Part shown: positions 42,853 through 52,468 of the stretch, in pieces
Layout: each line of letters opens with the position of its first letter
Numbering within the stretch: the first letter of the stretch is position 1
NCBI RefSeq assembly: GCF_019204025.1
Contig: NZ_JAGSPB010000001.1
Coordinates: forward strand, 992,001 to 1,056,000
Length of the DNA: 64,000 nucleotides
DNA from: Erythrobacter ani
Lineage (GTDB): Bacteria; Pseudomonadota; Alphaproteobacteria; Sphingomonadales; Sphingomonadaceae
Direction of reading: 5' to 3'
The notes under the pieces: generated by a model
Seen by the model: the letters and a program-made list of their open reading frames with translations, nothing else
Database searches by the model: none
Told to the model about the DNA's origin: nothing
Program-made: the position numbers and the translations under genes

Positions 42853-43986
42853 ATGTTTGGTCTATTCGCGAATCGCGGTCCGTTACGGGTTCAACCCTTC
42901 TTTGGTTTTCGCAATGACAGGGGCCTGTTTTTGCCGGTCCGTGCCTTGCGAGGGGGCGAATCCGACTTTGGCAAACGCGGCCTGCTTGGTTCATTCAGGA
43001 CCATGCTGCGCCAGTACGCTTCGCATGAGGTCGAAGGCCTGACGGTCGAACTCGAGTACGAGACAGGCGCAGGCGGCACACTGCGCAAAACCGTGACGAC
43101 GGATACCGAAGGTTTCGCGCATTTCGAAATCCCGTTCGAGGATGAACAGACCCTGCCGATGAACTCGGGCTGGGAGCGCGCAAAGCTGCGTTGGTCTGCC
43201 CATAAAGATGGCGGCGATGCCGGACAAACAACGGCGTTCGTACTCGCACCTGGAAGGGATGCGGGGATCGGCGTGATATCCGACATCGACGACACGATCC
43301 TGGAAACCGGAATAACCGGAAATGCCCGGGCCATCCTGCGCAATTGGAAACGCGTGCTGATCCAGATGCCGGGGCAGCGCGTGGCCGTGCCGGGCGCGCA
43401 GGATTTCTATTCCGCATTGGGCGGAGATGCGGGAACCGGATCGGCTGACATGGATGCCGCCGTCCCGCAGGCCCGCCCTCGCCCGGTGTTTTACGTCTCG
43501 TCCAGCCCGTGGAACCTGTTCACCTATCTCGTCGCCTTCAAACGCCAGCGAGACATGCCGCTCGGCCCGATCATGCTGCGCGACTGGGGCTTCAACCGCA
43601 AAACACTCGGGTCCGAAGGCCACGGCTCGCACAAGGAAGACGCGATCATCCGCATTCTCGAAACTTACCCGCACCTGCGCTTTGCCATGGTCGGTGATGA
43701 TACGCAGAAAGACCTCGTCGCATTCGGGTCGGTGGTCGACAAAATGCCGGATCGGATCGCAGCGGTCTTCATCCGCCGCGTTGCGGAAGAGGCGCTCTCT
43801 GCCAAGGAAGAAGCAGCGCGGGTCACGATCGAGGCAAAGAAGGTGCCGCTGTGGATGGGGGCGGATTATCGGCAGGCGAGCGAGTTCTTGAAGCAGTCTG
43901 GCCTCGAACTGGATGGCTCGATGGAAACGCTCGTCGAAACGGCAAGCGAAGGCAAAGCCTCGCCGCATGCCGAGAGCGGTGTATGA
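42853..43986 (+). CDS. App1-family (DUF2183) phosphatidate phosphatase domain protein
   Basis: The 377-residue protein has DIDDTI (D144-I149), the HAD-like catalytic DxDxT motif of App1/DUF2183 phosphatases, then SSSPWNLFTYLVAF and LGSEGHGSHKEDAIIRIL (about 243-260) and a VGDDTQKD acidic motif. It probably dephosphorylates phosphatidic acid or another phospholipid. There is no clear signal peptide. The stop overlaps the next start by ATGA, so it is the first of a run of coupled genes. Confidence 0.88.
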   Translation: MFGLFANRGPLRVQPFFGFRNDRGLFLPVRALRGGESDFGKRGLLGSFRTMLRQYASHEVEGLTVELEYETGAGGTLRKTVTTDTEGFAHFEIPFEDEQTLPMNSGWERAKLRWSAHKDGGDAGQTTAFVLAPGRDAGIGVISDIDDTILETGITGNARAILRNWKRVLIQMPGQRVAVPGAQDFYSALGGDAGTGSADMDAAVPQARPRPVFYVSSSPWNLFTYLVAFKRQRDMPLGPIMLRDWGFNRKTLGSEGHGSHKEDAIIRILETYPHLRFAMVGDDTQKDLVAFGSVVDKMPDRIAAVFIRRVAEEALSAKEEAARVTIEAKKVPLWMGADYRQASEFLKQSGLELDGSMETLVETASEGKASPHAESGV

Positions 43987-44963
43987 GCGGAAAGCCCAAA
44001 ACAGGAGCGCGCCGTATCGTGATCTGGACTATCGCCGCCATCGCTCTCGCCGCCGTATTGGCCGCAGCCGCGCTGCAATTGGCCATTCGCCGCGACGGAC
44101 CGGCCGTGCTGAGCGCGATCGACCGGCTAGTGGGCGGTGCGCATGAGGTCGAACACAAGGGTACGATTTCGACCGGAGATCATCCTCACCAGAAACTGGT
44201 CGTCTGGGCGCCGGACGACAATACCACCGCGAACAACACCCTGCCGGTCCTGCTTTTCGTGCACGGGGGCAGCTGGCGATCGGGCGATCCGGAAAGTTAT
44301 GGCTTTATCGGTCGCGCTTTTGTGCCAAAAGGGTTCGTCGTGGTTCTCGGAGGGTATCGGCTCGGCGAGGCGGGGGCCTATCCCGCCATGCTCGAAGACA
44401 CCGCAAGTGCTATTGGCTGGACCCGCCGCAATATCGCGAAATATGGCGGCGATCCCAGCAGGATCGTCATCGCGGGGCATTCTGCCGGGGCGTACAATGT
44501 CGCAATGGCGGCGCTTGAGGAGCGCTGGCTGGCCGGGGAGGGGCTTTCGCCAGGCGATATCGCCGGGGTGATCGGGCTTTCAGGACCGTATGATTTCTAC
44601 CCCTTCGACAGTGATTCCACGAAAGACGCCTTCGGCCACGCAGCTGAGCCCGAACAAACGCAGCCCGCCGTGCATATCGAAGGAGATGCAGGCCGCATAA
44701 CGCCGCCTGTCCTGTTGATCCACGGCGAGAAAGACACGCTTGTCTACCCGCGCAACAGCCGGTTTCTGGCAAGCAAGTTGACCGAGGCCGGAGCTGCGGC
44801 GCAGAGCCGGTTCTATCCCGAAATGGAGCACAACGATCCGTTGATTTCACTCGCCGCGCCGTGGCGAGCGCGCCGCGATGTCGACGACCGGATCGCACAG
44901 TTCGCCGCCGAGGTTACGTCTCGCGACACGGTTTCAGTTTCCGTTCATGCCAAAACGCGTTAG
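43983..44963 (+). CDS. Alpha/beta hydrolase, carboxylesterase-like
   Basis: The 326-residue hydrolase has an N-terminal membrane anchor (about 10-30). The oxyanion motif LFVHGGSWRSGDP and nucleophile elbow AGHSAGAYN are present, with an Asp in IHGEKDTLVY and a catalytic His in MEHNDPL. This is the BD-FAE/HSL-like carboxylesterase type. It is likely anchored in the membrane facing the periplasm. The frame beginning at 43851 is not used because its first part overlaps the phosphatase gene. Substrate unknown. Confidence 0.9.
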   Translation: MSGKPKTGARRIVIWTIAAIALAAVLAAAALQLAIRRDGPAVLSAIDRLVGGAHEVEHKGTISTGDHPHQKLVVWAPDDNTTANNTLPVLLFVHGGSWRSGDPESYGFIGRAFVPKGFVVVLGGYRLGEAGAYPAMLEDTASAIGWTRRNIAKYGGDPSRIVIAGHSAGAYNVAMAALEERWLAGEGLSPGDIAGVIGLSGPYDFYPFDSDSTKDAFGHAAEPEQTQPAVHIEGDAGRITPPVLLIHGEKDTLVYPRNSRFLASKLTEAGAAAQSRFYPEMEHNDPLISLAAPWRARRDVDDRIAQFAAEVTSRDTVSVSVHAKTR

Positions 44964-44973
44964 CACTCCAGGG

Positions 44974-46368
44974 ATGACTGCCCCGCTCTCTTCGCACACG
45001 CGGCACCATGCAGCCCGCATGGTTGCCTATGCGCTGGCGCTCCTCGCCGCCCTGATGATGGCGGCAGGCCCGGTCGCGGCACAATCGATTCTCCGCGATG
45101 CCGAGACCGAGGCGCTGCTCAACGACATGGCCGCGCCGCTGATCGAGGCATCGGAGCTGGAGCCGGGCAATGTGGACATCGTCCTCATCAACGATCCGTC
45201 GATCAACGCCTTCGTCGCGGGGGGGCAGGTCGTCTATGTTCATGCCGGACTGCTGAATGCCGCGGAAACCGCCAATGAAGTGCAGGGCGTCATCGCGCAC
45301 GAGCTCGGCCACATCACTGCAGGGCATGTCGTTCGCTTCGGAGAGCGGACCAGTTCTGCGCAGGGTATCACTTTGCTTTCCCTGTTGCTCGGCGTCGGTG
45401 CAGCGCTTGCAGGGGCAGGCGATGCGGCAATCGGGGCAGTGCTCGCCGGTCAGCAGGCGGCGCTCGGCAGTTTTCTCGCCTTCAACCGCAATCAGGAAGC
45501 CGCAACCGACCTCGCTGGCGCGCGCTACCTTTCAGGTGCAGGCATTTCGGGACGCGGTTCGCTCACATTCTTCGAACGGCTGCGCAATCTGGAAATCCGC
45601 CGCGGCTTCAGCCAGGCCGACGAAGCCGCCTATGGCCGCACCCACCCGCTCGCGGGCGACCGGTTGCAGACCCTGCGCGATCTGTACGAAGCAGATCCCG
45701 CCTGGGACGCGCCGGACGACCCCGACCTGCAGGAACGGTTCCTCCGTGTGCGCTCCAAACTTTACGGCTATCTTGCAGAGCCGCACCGCACACTGAACCT
45801 TTATCCGGATACCGACACCAGCGTGCCCGCACGCTATGCCCGGGCCTATGCATTTCATAAGGATGCGCAGATGGACCGGGCCTTGGCGGAAACAGAGGCA
45901 TTGCTCGCGATGGAGCCGGACAATCCCTACTTTCTTGAAGTGGAAGGTCAGATCCTGCTCGAATCGGGACGACCGGAAGACGCGCTTGTACCGCTGCGCA
46001 GGGCGACAGAGATCACGCTCAACCATCCGCTGATTGCAGGAATTTTCGGGCATGCCCTGATCGCGACCGAAGATCAGAAAAACTTCGCCGAGGCCGAGCG
46101 CGTGCTGCGCGCCGCCGTCGCGAGAGACCGGTTCAATCCCTTCGCCTGGTATCAACTCGGCGTCGTCTATGCCGCACGCGGCGACATACCGCGCGCGCGC
46201 CTCGCCAGCGCCGAACAGCAAGTGATGAGCCGCCGCTATCCCGAGGCTTTGCGCAACGCGCAGGCGGCGGAGGCAGGCCTGCCGGTGGGCTCTACCGACT
46301 GGATCCGCGCGCAGGACGTTGCTTTGCAGGCGCGGTCGGAACTGGAACGGATCCGCGACGCGCGCTAA
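44974..46368 (+). CDS. M48-family zinc metalloprotease with TPR repeats (BepA-like)
   Basis: The protein is exported (hydrophobic segment MVAYALALLAALMMAAGPVAAQ, after an N-terminal stretch). It has the zinc motif IAHELGHITAGH with the third ligand in a following helix (NRNQEAATDLAG). Its C-terminal half has TPR-like helices (about 300-460; YFLEVEGQILLESGRPEDAL). E. coli BepA has the same layout and cares for outer-membrane assembly. Starts at 44878, 44947, 44974 and 45019 are possible; 44974 avoids overlap with the previous gene. Confidence 0.9.
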   Translation: MTAPLSSHTRHHAARMVAYALALLAALMMAAGPVAAQSILRDAETEALLNDMAAPLIEASELEPGNVDIVLINDPSINAFVAGGQVVYVHAGLLNAAETANEVQGVIAHELGHITAGHVVRFGERTSSAQGITLLSLLLGVGAALAGAGDAAIGAVLAGQQAALGSFLAFNRNQEAATDLAGARYLSGAGISGRGSLTFFERLRNLEIRRGFSQADEAAYGRTHPLAGDRLQTLRDLYEADPAWDAPDDPDLQERFLRVRSKLYGYLAEPHRTLNLYPDTDTSVPARYARAYAFHKDAQMDRALAETEALLAMEPDNPYFLEVEGQILLESGRPEDALVPLRRATEITLNHPLIAGIFGHALIATEDQKNFAEAERVLRAAVARDRFNPFAWYQLGVVYAARGDIPRARLASAEQQVMSRRYPEALRNAQAAEAGLPVGSTDWIRAQDVALQARSELERIRDAR

Positions 46369-46407
46369 AGCCTTCGGCGCACCTTCAACCAATCAGACCG
46401 GGCAATA

Positions 46408-47121
46408 ATGGCTTCAAGCTTCACAAAATACCTGCTTTCGGCGCTGGTCGCGCTGGTTTTCGGCTTTGCCGGGGCCGCTGCCTGGTCCTATTCGGGCTTC
46501 GCGGATGACCGCACCCGTGCCTACATGATGGAGAACCCCGAGATACTCGAGGAACTCTTTGTCGCCCTTCAAGAAAAACAGGGGCGTGAACGGCTCGCCC
46601 AGCTCGGCGGAGAGGTATATGAACCGTTTCCCGGGGCGGTCATGGGTAACCCCAATGGCACAAAAGTGCTCGTTGAATTCACCGATTACAATTGCGGCTA
46701 CTGCGAAGCGAGTGTTCCCGATGTAACGCGCCTGATCGCGGAAGACCCGGATTTGAAAGTCATTCTGCGCGAATTGCCGCAATTCCAGGGCAGTGAAGGT
46801 GCAGCGCGGATGGCGCTCGCCGCGGCATTGCAAGGCAAGTATCCGGAATTCCACGATGCGATGTTCAAGATGGGCCCAGCCAACTCGGAAACCGCCGAAA
46901 TCGTGGCCCGCAATATCGGCATGGATCTCGAGCGCGCGCGCGTTGATGCGGCCTCGAACGCGGTCACGACCGAGCTGGCGCGCAACACCTCGATCGCTCA
47001 GTCGCTCGGGTTCGGCGGCACGCCCGGCTGGATCGCAGGGGATACGACGATCAACGGCTATGTCGGGTATGACCGGATGAAGGAAACCCTCGCCGAGGCA
47101 GGCCCACCCCTCGGCAGCTGA
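46408..47121 (+). CDS. DsbA-family thiol-disulfide oxidoreductase
   Basis: The 237-residue exported protein has an N-terminal anchor or signal (about 7-27) and a thioredoxin-like domain with active site CGYC (about residues 96-99) in FTDYNCGYCEASV. The inserted helical domain and cis-Pro GGTPGWIAG follow. The type is closest to DsbA/BdbD or ScsC-like envelope proteins that oxidise or isomerise disulfides. Its stop overlaps the next ATG (TGATG). It could service the peptidases flanking it. Confidence 0.9.
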   Translation: MASSFTKYLLSALVALVFGFAGAAAWSYSGFADDRTRAYMMENPEILEELFVALQEKQGRERLAQLGGEVYEPFPGAVMGNPNGTKVLVEFTDYNCGYCEASVPDVTRLIAEDPDLKVILRELPQFQGSEGAARMALAAALQGKYPEFHDAMFKMGPANSETAEIVARNIGMDLERARVDAASNAVTTELARNTSIAQSLGFGGTPGWIAGDTTINGYVGYDRMKETLAEAGPPLGS

Positions 47122-48116
47122 TGCGCCTGGGCGCCTTCATTGCTCTGGTCGGGGCGCTCAGCGCTTCCGCTCTTTCTGCGCAGGCACCTGACGAGATCGA
47201 ACTGGCGGAGGAAATCGCCGCGATCGAGCGCTTCCAGACCATAGACCAGAAACTGCAGGATATTGGCTGGCGACTGGTAACAGCCAACGCCGCCTATTGT
47301 GCCGATGCTGTTCCGGCGATCGGCCTGCAATTACAGGATGCGGCAGGCTATCGCTCGCCCGAAACCGCACGTGCGGCGCTGGGCATCGACGGCGATTTCG
47401 CGGTGCAGACCGCTGCACGAGGATCACCCGCGGCAATGACGGGAGCATTCAGACGCAACCGTGAAATCACGCGCATCGCCGGCAGCAATCCCAACGCATG
47501 GTCCGCAGAGGCGCGGCTCGATTGGCGCCGCCTTGTCCGCGCGCACGATTCAATCCGCCAGCATTTGGTGAGCAACCCAGACATCACCTTCGAATTTGCG
47601 GATGGGAGCGCAGTCGATATCCGTCCCGTCACAGCCTGCGCCTCCAGATTCGAGCTTACCGGTGACGGCGACACCGCGCTTGCCGATGGTGAGCGCGTCG
47701 TCATCGGGACCCGTTTCGGAGGACTTGCCTATCCCAAAGATCAGCTCGCTGGAGCCATCGCACACGAATTGGCGCATAACCTGCTCCAGCACAAAGCATG
47801 GCTGGACCGTCATGGGCGCAGCCGCCGCAATGTCCGGGCGACCGAGCGCGAAGCCGACCGGTTGATGCCCTGGTTGCTCGCCAATGCCGGTTACAACCCA
47901 GAAGCCGCCGTGCGATTTTTCGAGCGGTTCAGGCCGTCGAGCGGAGCGGTCCTGTTTCTGCGCGGCTCGCACGAAAAATGGAGCAAGCGCGCCGAGCATG
48001 TGCGCGGCGAATTTGCAGGGATTGCGGCTGTCAGGGACTCGGCAGGAAAATCGGACTGGTCACAGCATTTCGAGCGCGAGACCGCCAGCATCCGCGGCGT
48101 TAACAGCTCCGATTAA
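47121..48116 (+). CDS. M48-like metalloprotease, exported
   Basis: The 331-residue protein has a signal peptide (about 1-21), a domain of unknown class, and the zinc motif AIAHELAHNLLQHKAW (about 214-229). A following ATEREADRLMPWLLANAGY supplies the ERxAD third ligand. This matches small M48 proteases of the envelope. It is the third gene of a coupled set with the BepA-like protease and the DsbA-like protein. Function in outer-membrane or periplasmic quality control is likely but not shown. Confidence 0.85.
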   Translation: MRLGAFIALVGALSASALSAQAPDEIELAEEIAAIERFQTIDQKLQDIGWRLVTANAAYCADAVPAIGLQLQDAAGYRSPETARAALGIDGDFAVQTAARGSPAAMTGAFRRNREITRIAGSNPNAWSAEARLDWRRLVRAHDSIRQHLVSNPDITFEFADGSAVDIRPVTACASRFELTGDGDTALADGERVVIGTRFGGLAYPKDQLAGAIAHELAHNLLQHKAWLDRHGRSRRNVRATEREADRLMPWLLANAGYNPEAAVRFFERFRPSSGAVLFLRGSHEKWSKRAEHVRGEFAGIAAVRDSAGKSDWSQHFERETASIRGVNSSD

Positions 48117-48208
48117 CCGCAATCCTGCGCCAAAACGGTGCGCGCGCACGCCGATAGATGGCAAAATCCGCTGCGGCATTCACAAAAATCGGCTACAGAC
48201 GATTTTCT

Positions 48209-49462
48209 ATGGCAGTGCTTCCAATTCAGCCTGTACCGTTTTTCGCGAGCAAGAACCGCGCTTTCTGGAACCTTCAGCTGGCCGGATGGGGCGGCGCTTT
48301 CCTTCTGCGGGCGGTCTCCGCGCTGGCCAACGGTCAACCGCTCGATCTGCTCGCCATCATCGTTGTAACGACGATCACCGGGTTCTCGCTGACCCTCGTG
48401 CTGTCGGTTATCTATCGCCAGCTGATCGACCGCAGGCCGGTCGTCACCTGGGGCATGACCGCCATCGCGCTGGCGGGTGCGGTCGTCGTGTACGCCACGA
48501 TCGACGCGTGGGTGCAGGGCATTTATTATGGCGGAGCGCGCGAGACCAATTTCGCTCAGCTTTTTCTTGGTCTGCTGTTCATCCCCTTGACCCTGCTGGG
48601 CGGATGGAGCGCGCTCTATTACGCGATCAACTTCTTCCTGACGGCGGAGCAACAGGCGGATCGCCTCGAACGGCTGGAGGCGCAGACGACCGCCGCACAA
48701 TTGGCGATGCTGCGTTACCAGTTGAACCCGCATTTCCTGTTCAACACGCTCAATTCGATCAGCACGCTGGTGCTTCTCAAGCAGACGGAACCCGCTAACG
48801 CGATGCTAACGCGGCTGTCGGGATTCCTGCGCCATACCCTGATCGCGGAGCCGGGCAGCCAGGTGACCCTGGACCAGGAGATCGAGACGCTCGGCCTCTA
48901 TCTCGATATCGAGCGTATGCGGTTCGAAGAGCGCCTGCGCACCCATTTCGAAATAGATGATGAGGCGCGCATCGCCTGCCTCCCTTCGATGTTGCTCCAA
49001 CCCCTGGTCGAAAACGCGATCAAATATGCCGTCAGCCCTCAGGAAGAGGGCGCCCGCATCTCTGTCACGGCGCGCGTGGTCGGGGACCGGCTGCGCATGA
49101 CTGTCGAGGACAGCGGGCCGGGTCTTGAAGGGCCGATCCAGCAGGGTCTGATCGAAAGCAACACGCAGACGAATTCGGGCGGCCCGGTATCGACCGGTGT
49201 GGGGCTGTCCAATATCCGCAACCGGCTGATGCAGGCATATGGCGAGACGCACCTGTTCGAAACCCGTTCCGAACCGGGCGGCGGCTTCACAGTGCTGATC
49301 GAAATCCCATATGAACCTGCAACCGCTTCCGAGCCCGAGCTCGAAAGCAAATCGGAGCCGAAACCGGCTCCGAACGACGCATCCGTCGGCTCAGACCCTG
49401 AACCTGTCGCCGATAATGTGATAAACCTTAACCCCCCACGAGCCATTGGATCTTCCAAATGA
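48209..49462 (+). CDS. LytS-type sensor histidine kinase
   Basis: The 417-residue kinase has four membrane helices (about 23-145), then the His_kinase motif YQLNPHFLFNTLNSISTLVL with H175, and a C-terminal ATPase domain with NAIKYAV, DSGPGL and GVGLSNIRNRL. This is the LytS/YehU type (no separate HisKA). A tail of about 50 residues rich in Glu and Pro follows. Start codons at 48158 and 48209 are possible. Its stop overlaps the LytTR regulator gene. The signal sensed is unknown. Confidence 0.92.
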   Translation: MAVLPIQPVPFFASKNRAFWNLQLAGWGGAFLLRAVSALANGQPLDLLAIIVVTTITGFSLTLVLSVIYRQLIDRRPVVTWGMTAIALAGAVVVYATIDAWVQGIYYGGARETNFAQLFLGLLFIPLTLLGGWSALYYAINFFLTAEQQADRLERLEAQTTAAQLAMLRYQLNPHFLFNTLNSISTLVLLKQTEPANAMLTRLSGFLRHTLIAEPGSQVTLDQEIETLGLYLDIERMRFEERLRTHFEIDDEARIACLPSMLLQPLVENAIKYAVSPQEEGARISVTARVVGDRLRMTVEDSGPGLEGPIQQGLIESNTQTNSGGPVSTGVGLSNIRNRLMQAYGETHLFETRSEPGGGFTVLIEIPYEPATASEPELESKSEPKPAPNDASVGSDPEPVADNVINLNPPRAIGSSK

Positions 49463-50256
49463 CTATTCGCACAATCCTCGTCGATGACGAAAAACTCGCT
49501 ATCCAGGGCCTCCAGGTCAGGCTCGAACAGTTCGAAGATGTCGAGGTGATCGACACGTGTTCGAACGGGCGAGAAGCGATCCGCAAGATCAAGACTGAGA
49601 AACCCGATCTGGTCTTCCTCGACATCCAGATGCCCGGTTTCGATGGTTTTTCCGTCGTGAAGGGCGTGATGGAGATCGAGCCACCGCTGTTCGTCTTCGT
49701 TACCGCGTTCGAAGAGCACGCCATCCGCGCCTTCGAGGCCAATGCCGTCAATTACCTGATGAAGCCGGTCGATGAAGACAAGCTCGCCGATACTGTCGAA
49801 CGCGTGCGTCAGCGTATCGCGGAAAAGAAATCGGCCGAGGATGCCGAGCAATTGCTCGATGTACTGGCAGAAGTCGCGCCCGATCGCGCCGCAAATTTCA
49901 ACGAGAGCGAAGATGCGGGCTCGGAACGCTTCGAGAAGCTGATCAATGTGAAAGACCGCGGGCAGATCTTCCGCGTCGAGGTCGAGACCATCGAACATAT
50001 CGAAGCCGCCGGCGATTACATGTGCATCTACACCGGCGATAATTCGCTGATCCTGCGCGAAACGATGAAGGATCTCGAACGCCGGCTCGACCCGCGCAAG
50101 TTCCAGCGTGTCCACCGCTCGACCATCGTGAACCTCGACCAAGTCCGACAGGTGAAACCGCACACCAATGGCGAATGTTTCCTCGTGCTGGATTCGGGTG
50201 CCGAGGTGAAGGTGAGCCGGTCCTACCGCGATGTGGTTGCGCGCTTCGTGCATTGA
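49459..50256 (+). CDS. LytTR-family response regulator
   Basis: The 265-residue regulator has a receiver domain with D55 (LVFLDIQMPGFDGF), K in YLMKPVDE and T/A switch residues. A linker follows, then a LytTR DNA-binding domain (about 160-260; LINVKDRGQIFRVEVETIEHIEAAGDYMCIY, FQRVHRSTIVNLDQV). It overlaps the LytS-type kinase gene (ATGA) and should be its cognate partner. LytTR proteins bind repeated short sites. An imperfect hairpin (AGAGCGC-N4-GCGCTCT, 50265-50282) follows the gene. Confidence 0.93.
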   Translation: MTIRTILVDDEKLAIQGLQVRLEQFEDVEVIDTCSNGREAIRKIKTEKPDLVFLDIQMPGFDGFSVVKGVMEIEPPLFVFVTAFEEHAIRAFEANAVNYLMKPVDEDKLADTVERVRQRIAEKKSAEDAEQLLDVLAEVAPDRAANFNESEDAGSERFEKLINVKDRGQIFRVEVETIEHIEAAGDYMCIYTGDNSLILRETMKDLERRLDPRKFQRVHRSTIVNLDQVRQVKPHTNGECFLVLDSGAEVKVSRSYRDVVARFVH

Positions 50257-50264
50257 TTTCCGGA

Positions 50265-50282
50265 AGAGCGCATCCGCGCTCT
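50265..50282 (+). terminator. Hairpin after the LytTR gene
   Basis: AGAGCGC and GCGCTCT form a seven-bp stem with a four-base loop, without a T-run. Further GC-rich repeats follow up to nadC; termination is possible but not certain. Confidence 0.35.
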
Positions 50283-50370
50283 CCTCCTCGCCAGACGCGC
50301 AGCAGAGCTGCGCCCGCTGCGGGCGGGCGGTCACCCTTGCGGACCCTGCCGGTCCGTTTATGGATAGCGC

Positions 50371-51255
50371 ATGACCTTCATGCTTCCCGGCTTCGACCTC
50401 GACACATTCATCCGCGCCACGCTGGACGAGGACTTGGGCGTGGGGCTCGAAGGCGGCGGGAGTGATGTCACTTCGGAGAGCGTGATCCCTGCCGAAGCGC
50501 GCTTTGCCGGCGTCATGGACAGCCGCGATGCGGTGGTGGTCGCCGGACTTCCTCTGGCCGAGGCGTTTTTTCGGCACCTCGACCCGGACGTGCAGATCGA
50601 AGCCCTCGCGCAGGACGGCGACAAGGTGAGCGCAGGAACGGACCTGATGCGGCTTGAAGGCAATGCCCGCGCGCTGCTCACCGCTGAACGCAGTGCGCTC
50701 AACATCGTCCAGCATCTCTCGGGCATAGCCACCATGGCGCACGAATATGTGACCGCGATGCGTGGGTATGGACCAAAGGGGGGCGGCAATCCTTCGTGTA
50801 CGCTTCTCGACACGCGCAAGACCCTTCCCGGCCTGCGCGTGCTGGAGAAATACGCAACCCGGATGGGAGGCGCTCAGAACCACCGCATGGGATTGTGGGA
50901 CGCAGCAATGATCAAGGACAACCACGTCGCTGTCGCCGGCAGCGTCGGCGAAGCGGTGCGCCGCGCCCGCGATGCTGGCGTCAGACCGATCATCTGCGAA
51001 GTCGACCGCCTCGATCAGATCGAACCTGCCCTGGAAGCTGGTGCCCATCACCTGCTGCTCGACAATATGTCGCCCGAGACGCTCGCGCAGGCTGTCGAGA
51101 TGGTCGCGGGGCGCGTACCGACCGAGGCAAGCGGCGGGATCAATCTCGATACGATCGCGGCGAAGGCGGCAAGCGGGGTCGACTATTGTTCGGTCGGACG
51201 GCTGACCCAAAGCGCGCCTGCGGCAGATATTGGCCTCGATTTCAAACCGCTTTAA
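50371..51255 (+). CDS. nadC: Nicotinate-nucleotide pyrophosphorylase (carboxylating)
   Basis: The 294-residue enzyme makes nicotinate mononucleotide from quinolinate and PRPP in NAD synthesis. Conserved residues include SALNIVQHLSGIAT, DTRKTLPGLRVLEKYA (phosphate and quinolinate binding), MIKDNH, and the barrel end TEASGGINLDTI with SVGRLTQS. Length and order are normal. It does not overlap the upstream regulator gene, from which it is separated by 114 bp of GC-rich sequence. Confidence 0.96.
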   Translation: MTFMLPGFDLDTFIRATLDEDLGVGLEGGGSDVTSESVIPAEARFAGVMDSRDAVVVAGLPLAEAFFRHLDPDVQIEALAQDGDKVSAGTDLMRLEGNARALLTAERSALNIVQHLSGIATMAHEYVTAMRGYGPKGGGNPSCTLLDTRKTLPGLRVLEKYATRMGGAQNHRMGLWDAAMIKDNHVAVAGSVGEAVRRARDAGVRPIICEVDRLDQIEPALEAGAHHLLLDNMSPETLAQAVEMVAGRVPTEASGGINLDTIAAKAASGVDYCSVGRLTQSAPAADIGLDFKPL

Positions 51256-51309
51256 TTAGAGCTTCACCAAATATTGCGAAGTCTTTCCGCGAATTTTCAG
51301 GAGGGACGC

Positions 51310-51735
51310 ATGAAAACCGCATCGATGAGCAAGTTTGATTACCTTTATCTTGGCGCTTTGATCGTACAGTTATTCGTCTTTATTGCCGGATGGGACTGGC
51401 TGGTAATGGACATCCACAATCAGGTCGCGCTTGGTGGTGGCGGGCCCGACGCACAGGTTTTTGTTGCCGGATTGTTGCCCACCATCGTGGCGATCACTTT
51501 TGCGATCAGCTTGGGCATCTGGATGCTGATCTCGGTCGCCCGGTGGGGTTTCGTTCGTTATATCCTGGCGCTTCTGGTCCTGCTCAGCGCGCTGTCGCTC
51601 GTTGCGGAGGTCATCGAGCCGACGATGAACGTCTATTTCTTTGCGGCATATGCTATCATTCTGGCGATGAATATCGCGGCGCTCTATTTCGTATTCCAGC
51701 CGGATGCGGGTGCCTGGATCCGAAGGGAAACCTGA
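51310..51735 (+). CDS. Small four-helix membrane protein
   Basis: The 141-residue protein has four hydrophobic segments (about 12-33, 50-75, 78-98 and 108-130). I do not recognise a family. AGGAGGG lies five bases before ATG 51310, which fixes the start; an in-frame ATG at 51274 is rejected. It is followed six bases later by the RNase T2 gene and probably shares its transcript. Confidence 0.8.
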   Translation: MKTASMSKFDYLYLGALIVQLFVFIAGWDWLVMDIHNQVALGGGGPDAQVFVAGLLPTIVAITFAISLGIWMLISVARWGFVRYILALLVLLSALSLVAEVIEPTMNVYFFAAYAIILAMNIAALYFVFQPDAGAWIRRET

Positions 51736-51741
51736 ATAGAG

Positions 51742-52440
51742 ATGCGGGGACTCCCGATCGCATTGGTCGCACTCGCGCTGCCCGCAAACGCCTATGCTCA
51801 GGCCTATCAGTGTCGCACGCCCAGTGTATCGACCGTCCCCCAGATCACCGCGGAGGGGCCGCGCCGCGAAATTCCGGTGACGGGCTTTACGATGGCGCTC
51901 AGCTGGTCGCCGGAATTCTGCAAACCGCGCGTAGACAGCCGCGCGCACCGCGTGCAATGTTCCGGCGACAATGGTCGTTTCGGCTTCGTCGTACACGGGC
52001 TGTGGCCGGAAAGCGGCGGGTCATGGCCGCAATGGTGCCGGCCGCGAGGAAGGCTCACCCCAGCGGAGCTGCGCGCGAATTTGTGCATGATGCCCTCGGC
52101 ACGGCTGGTGGCGCGGCAATGGGCGAAGCATGGCAGCTGCATGACCCGGCGTCCCGAAACCTATTTCAAGGTGACGCGGATTCTATGGGAGTCATTGCGC
52201 ATCCCCGATTACGACCGGATCAGCCGGGAGGAGGGCCTGACCGCAGGCCGCATCCGCCAGGCTTTCGCCGACGCAAATCCCGGCTGGAGCGCCAGCCAGA
52301 TCGGCGTGAAGCTGAATAAGCGCGGATGGCTTGAGGAACTGCGCCTATGCTACGGCGCGCGCTTCAGACCGGCCCGCTGCGACAGCGGAAGATACGGCGC
52401 GCGCGATGGCGCGACGGCGAAGATCTGGCGGGGGCTGTAA
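51742..52440 (+). CDS. RNase T2 family ribonuclease
   Basis: The 232-residue exported endoribonuclease has a signal peptide (about 1-19). The two catalytic segments are FVVHGLWPE (CAS I) and RQWAKHGSCM (CAS II), each with a catalytic His. Cysteines for disulfides are spread through the chain. It degrades RNA in the periplasm or outside, with little base preference, via 2',3'-cyclic phosphates. The C-terminal tail is Arg-rich. It is convergent with tadA. Confidence 0.92.
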   Translation: MRGLPIALVALALPANAYAQAYQCRTPSVSTVPQITAEGPRREIPVTGFTMALSWSPEFCKPRVDSRAHRVQCSGDNGRFGFVVHGLWPESGGSWPQWCRPRGRLTPAELRANLCMMPSARLVARQWAKHGSCMTRRPETYFKVTRILWESLRIPDYDRISREEGLTAGRIRQAFADANPGWSASQIGVKLNKRGWLEELRLCYGARFRPARCDSGRYGARDGATAKIWRGL

Positions 52441-52468
52441 GGTAGCGAGAGCCGATTGGTAACTCCTC

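Noticed and set aside
45532..46392. A 286-codon minus-strand frame
   Set aside because: It is antisense to the BepA-like protease gene; no domain seen.
49039..51210. A 723-codon open frame on the minus strand
   Set aside because: It runs opposite the LytS kinase, the LytTR regulator and nadC, all strongly supported. Its composition is the shadow of high-GC codon usage.
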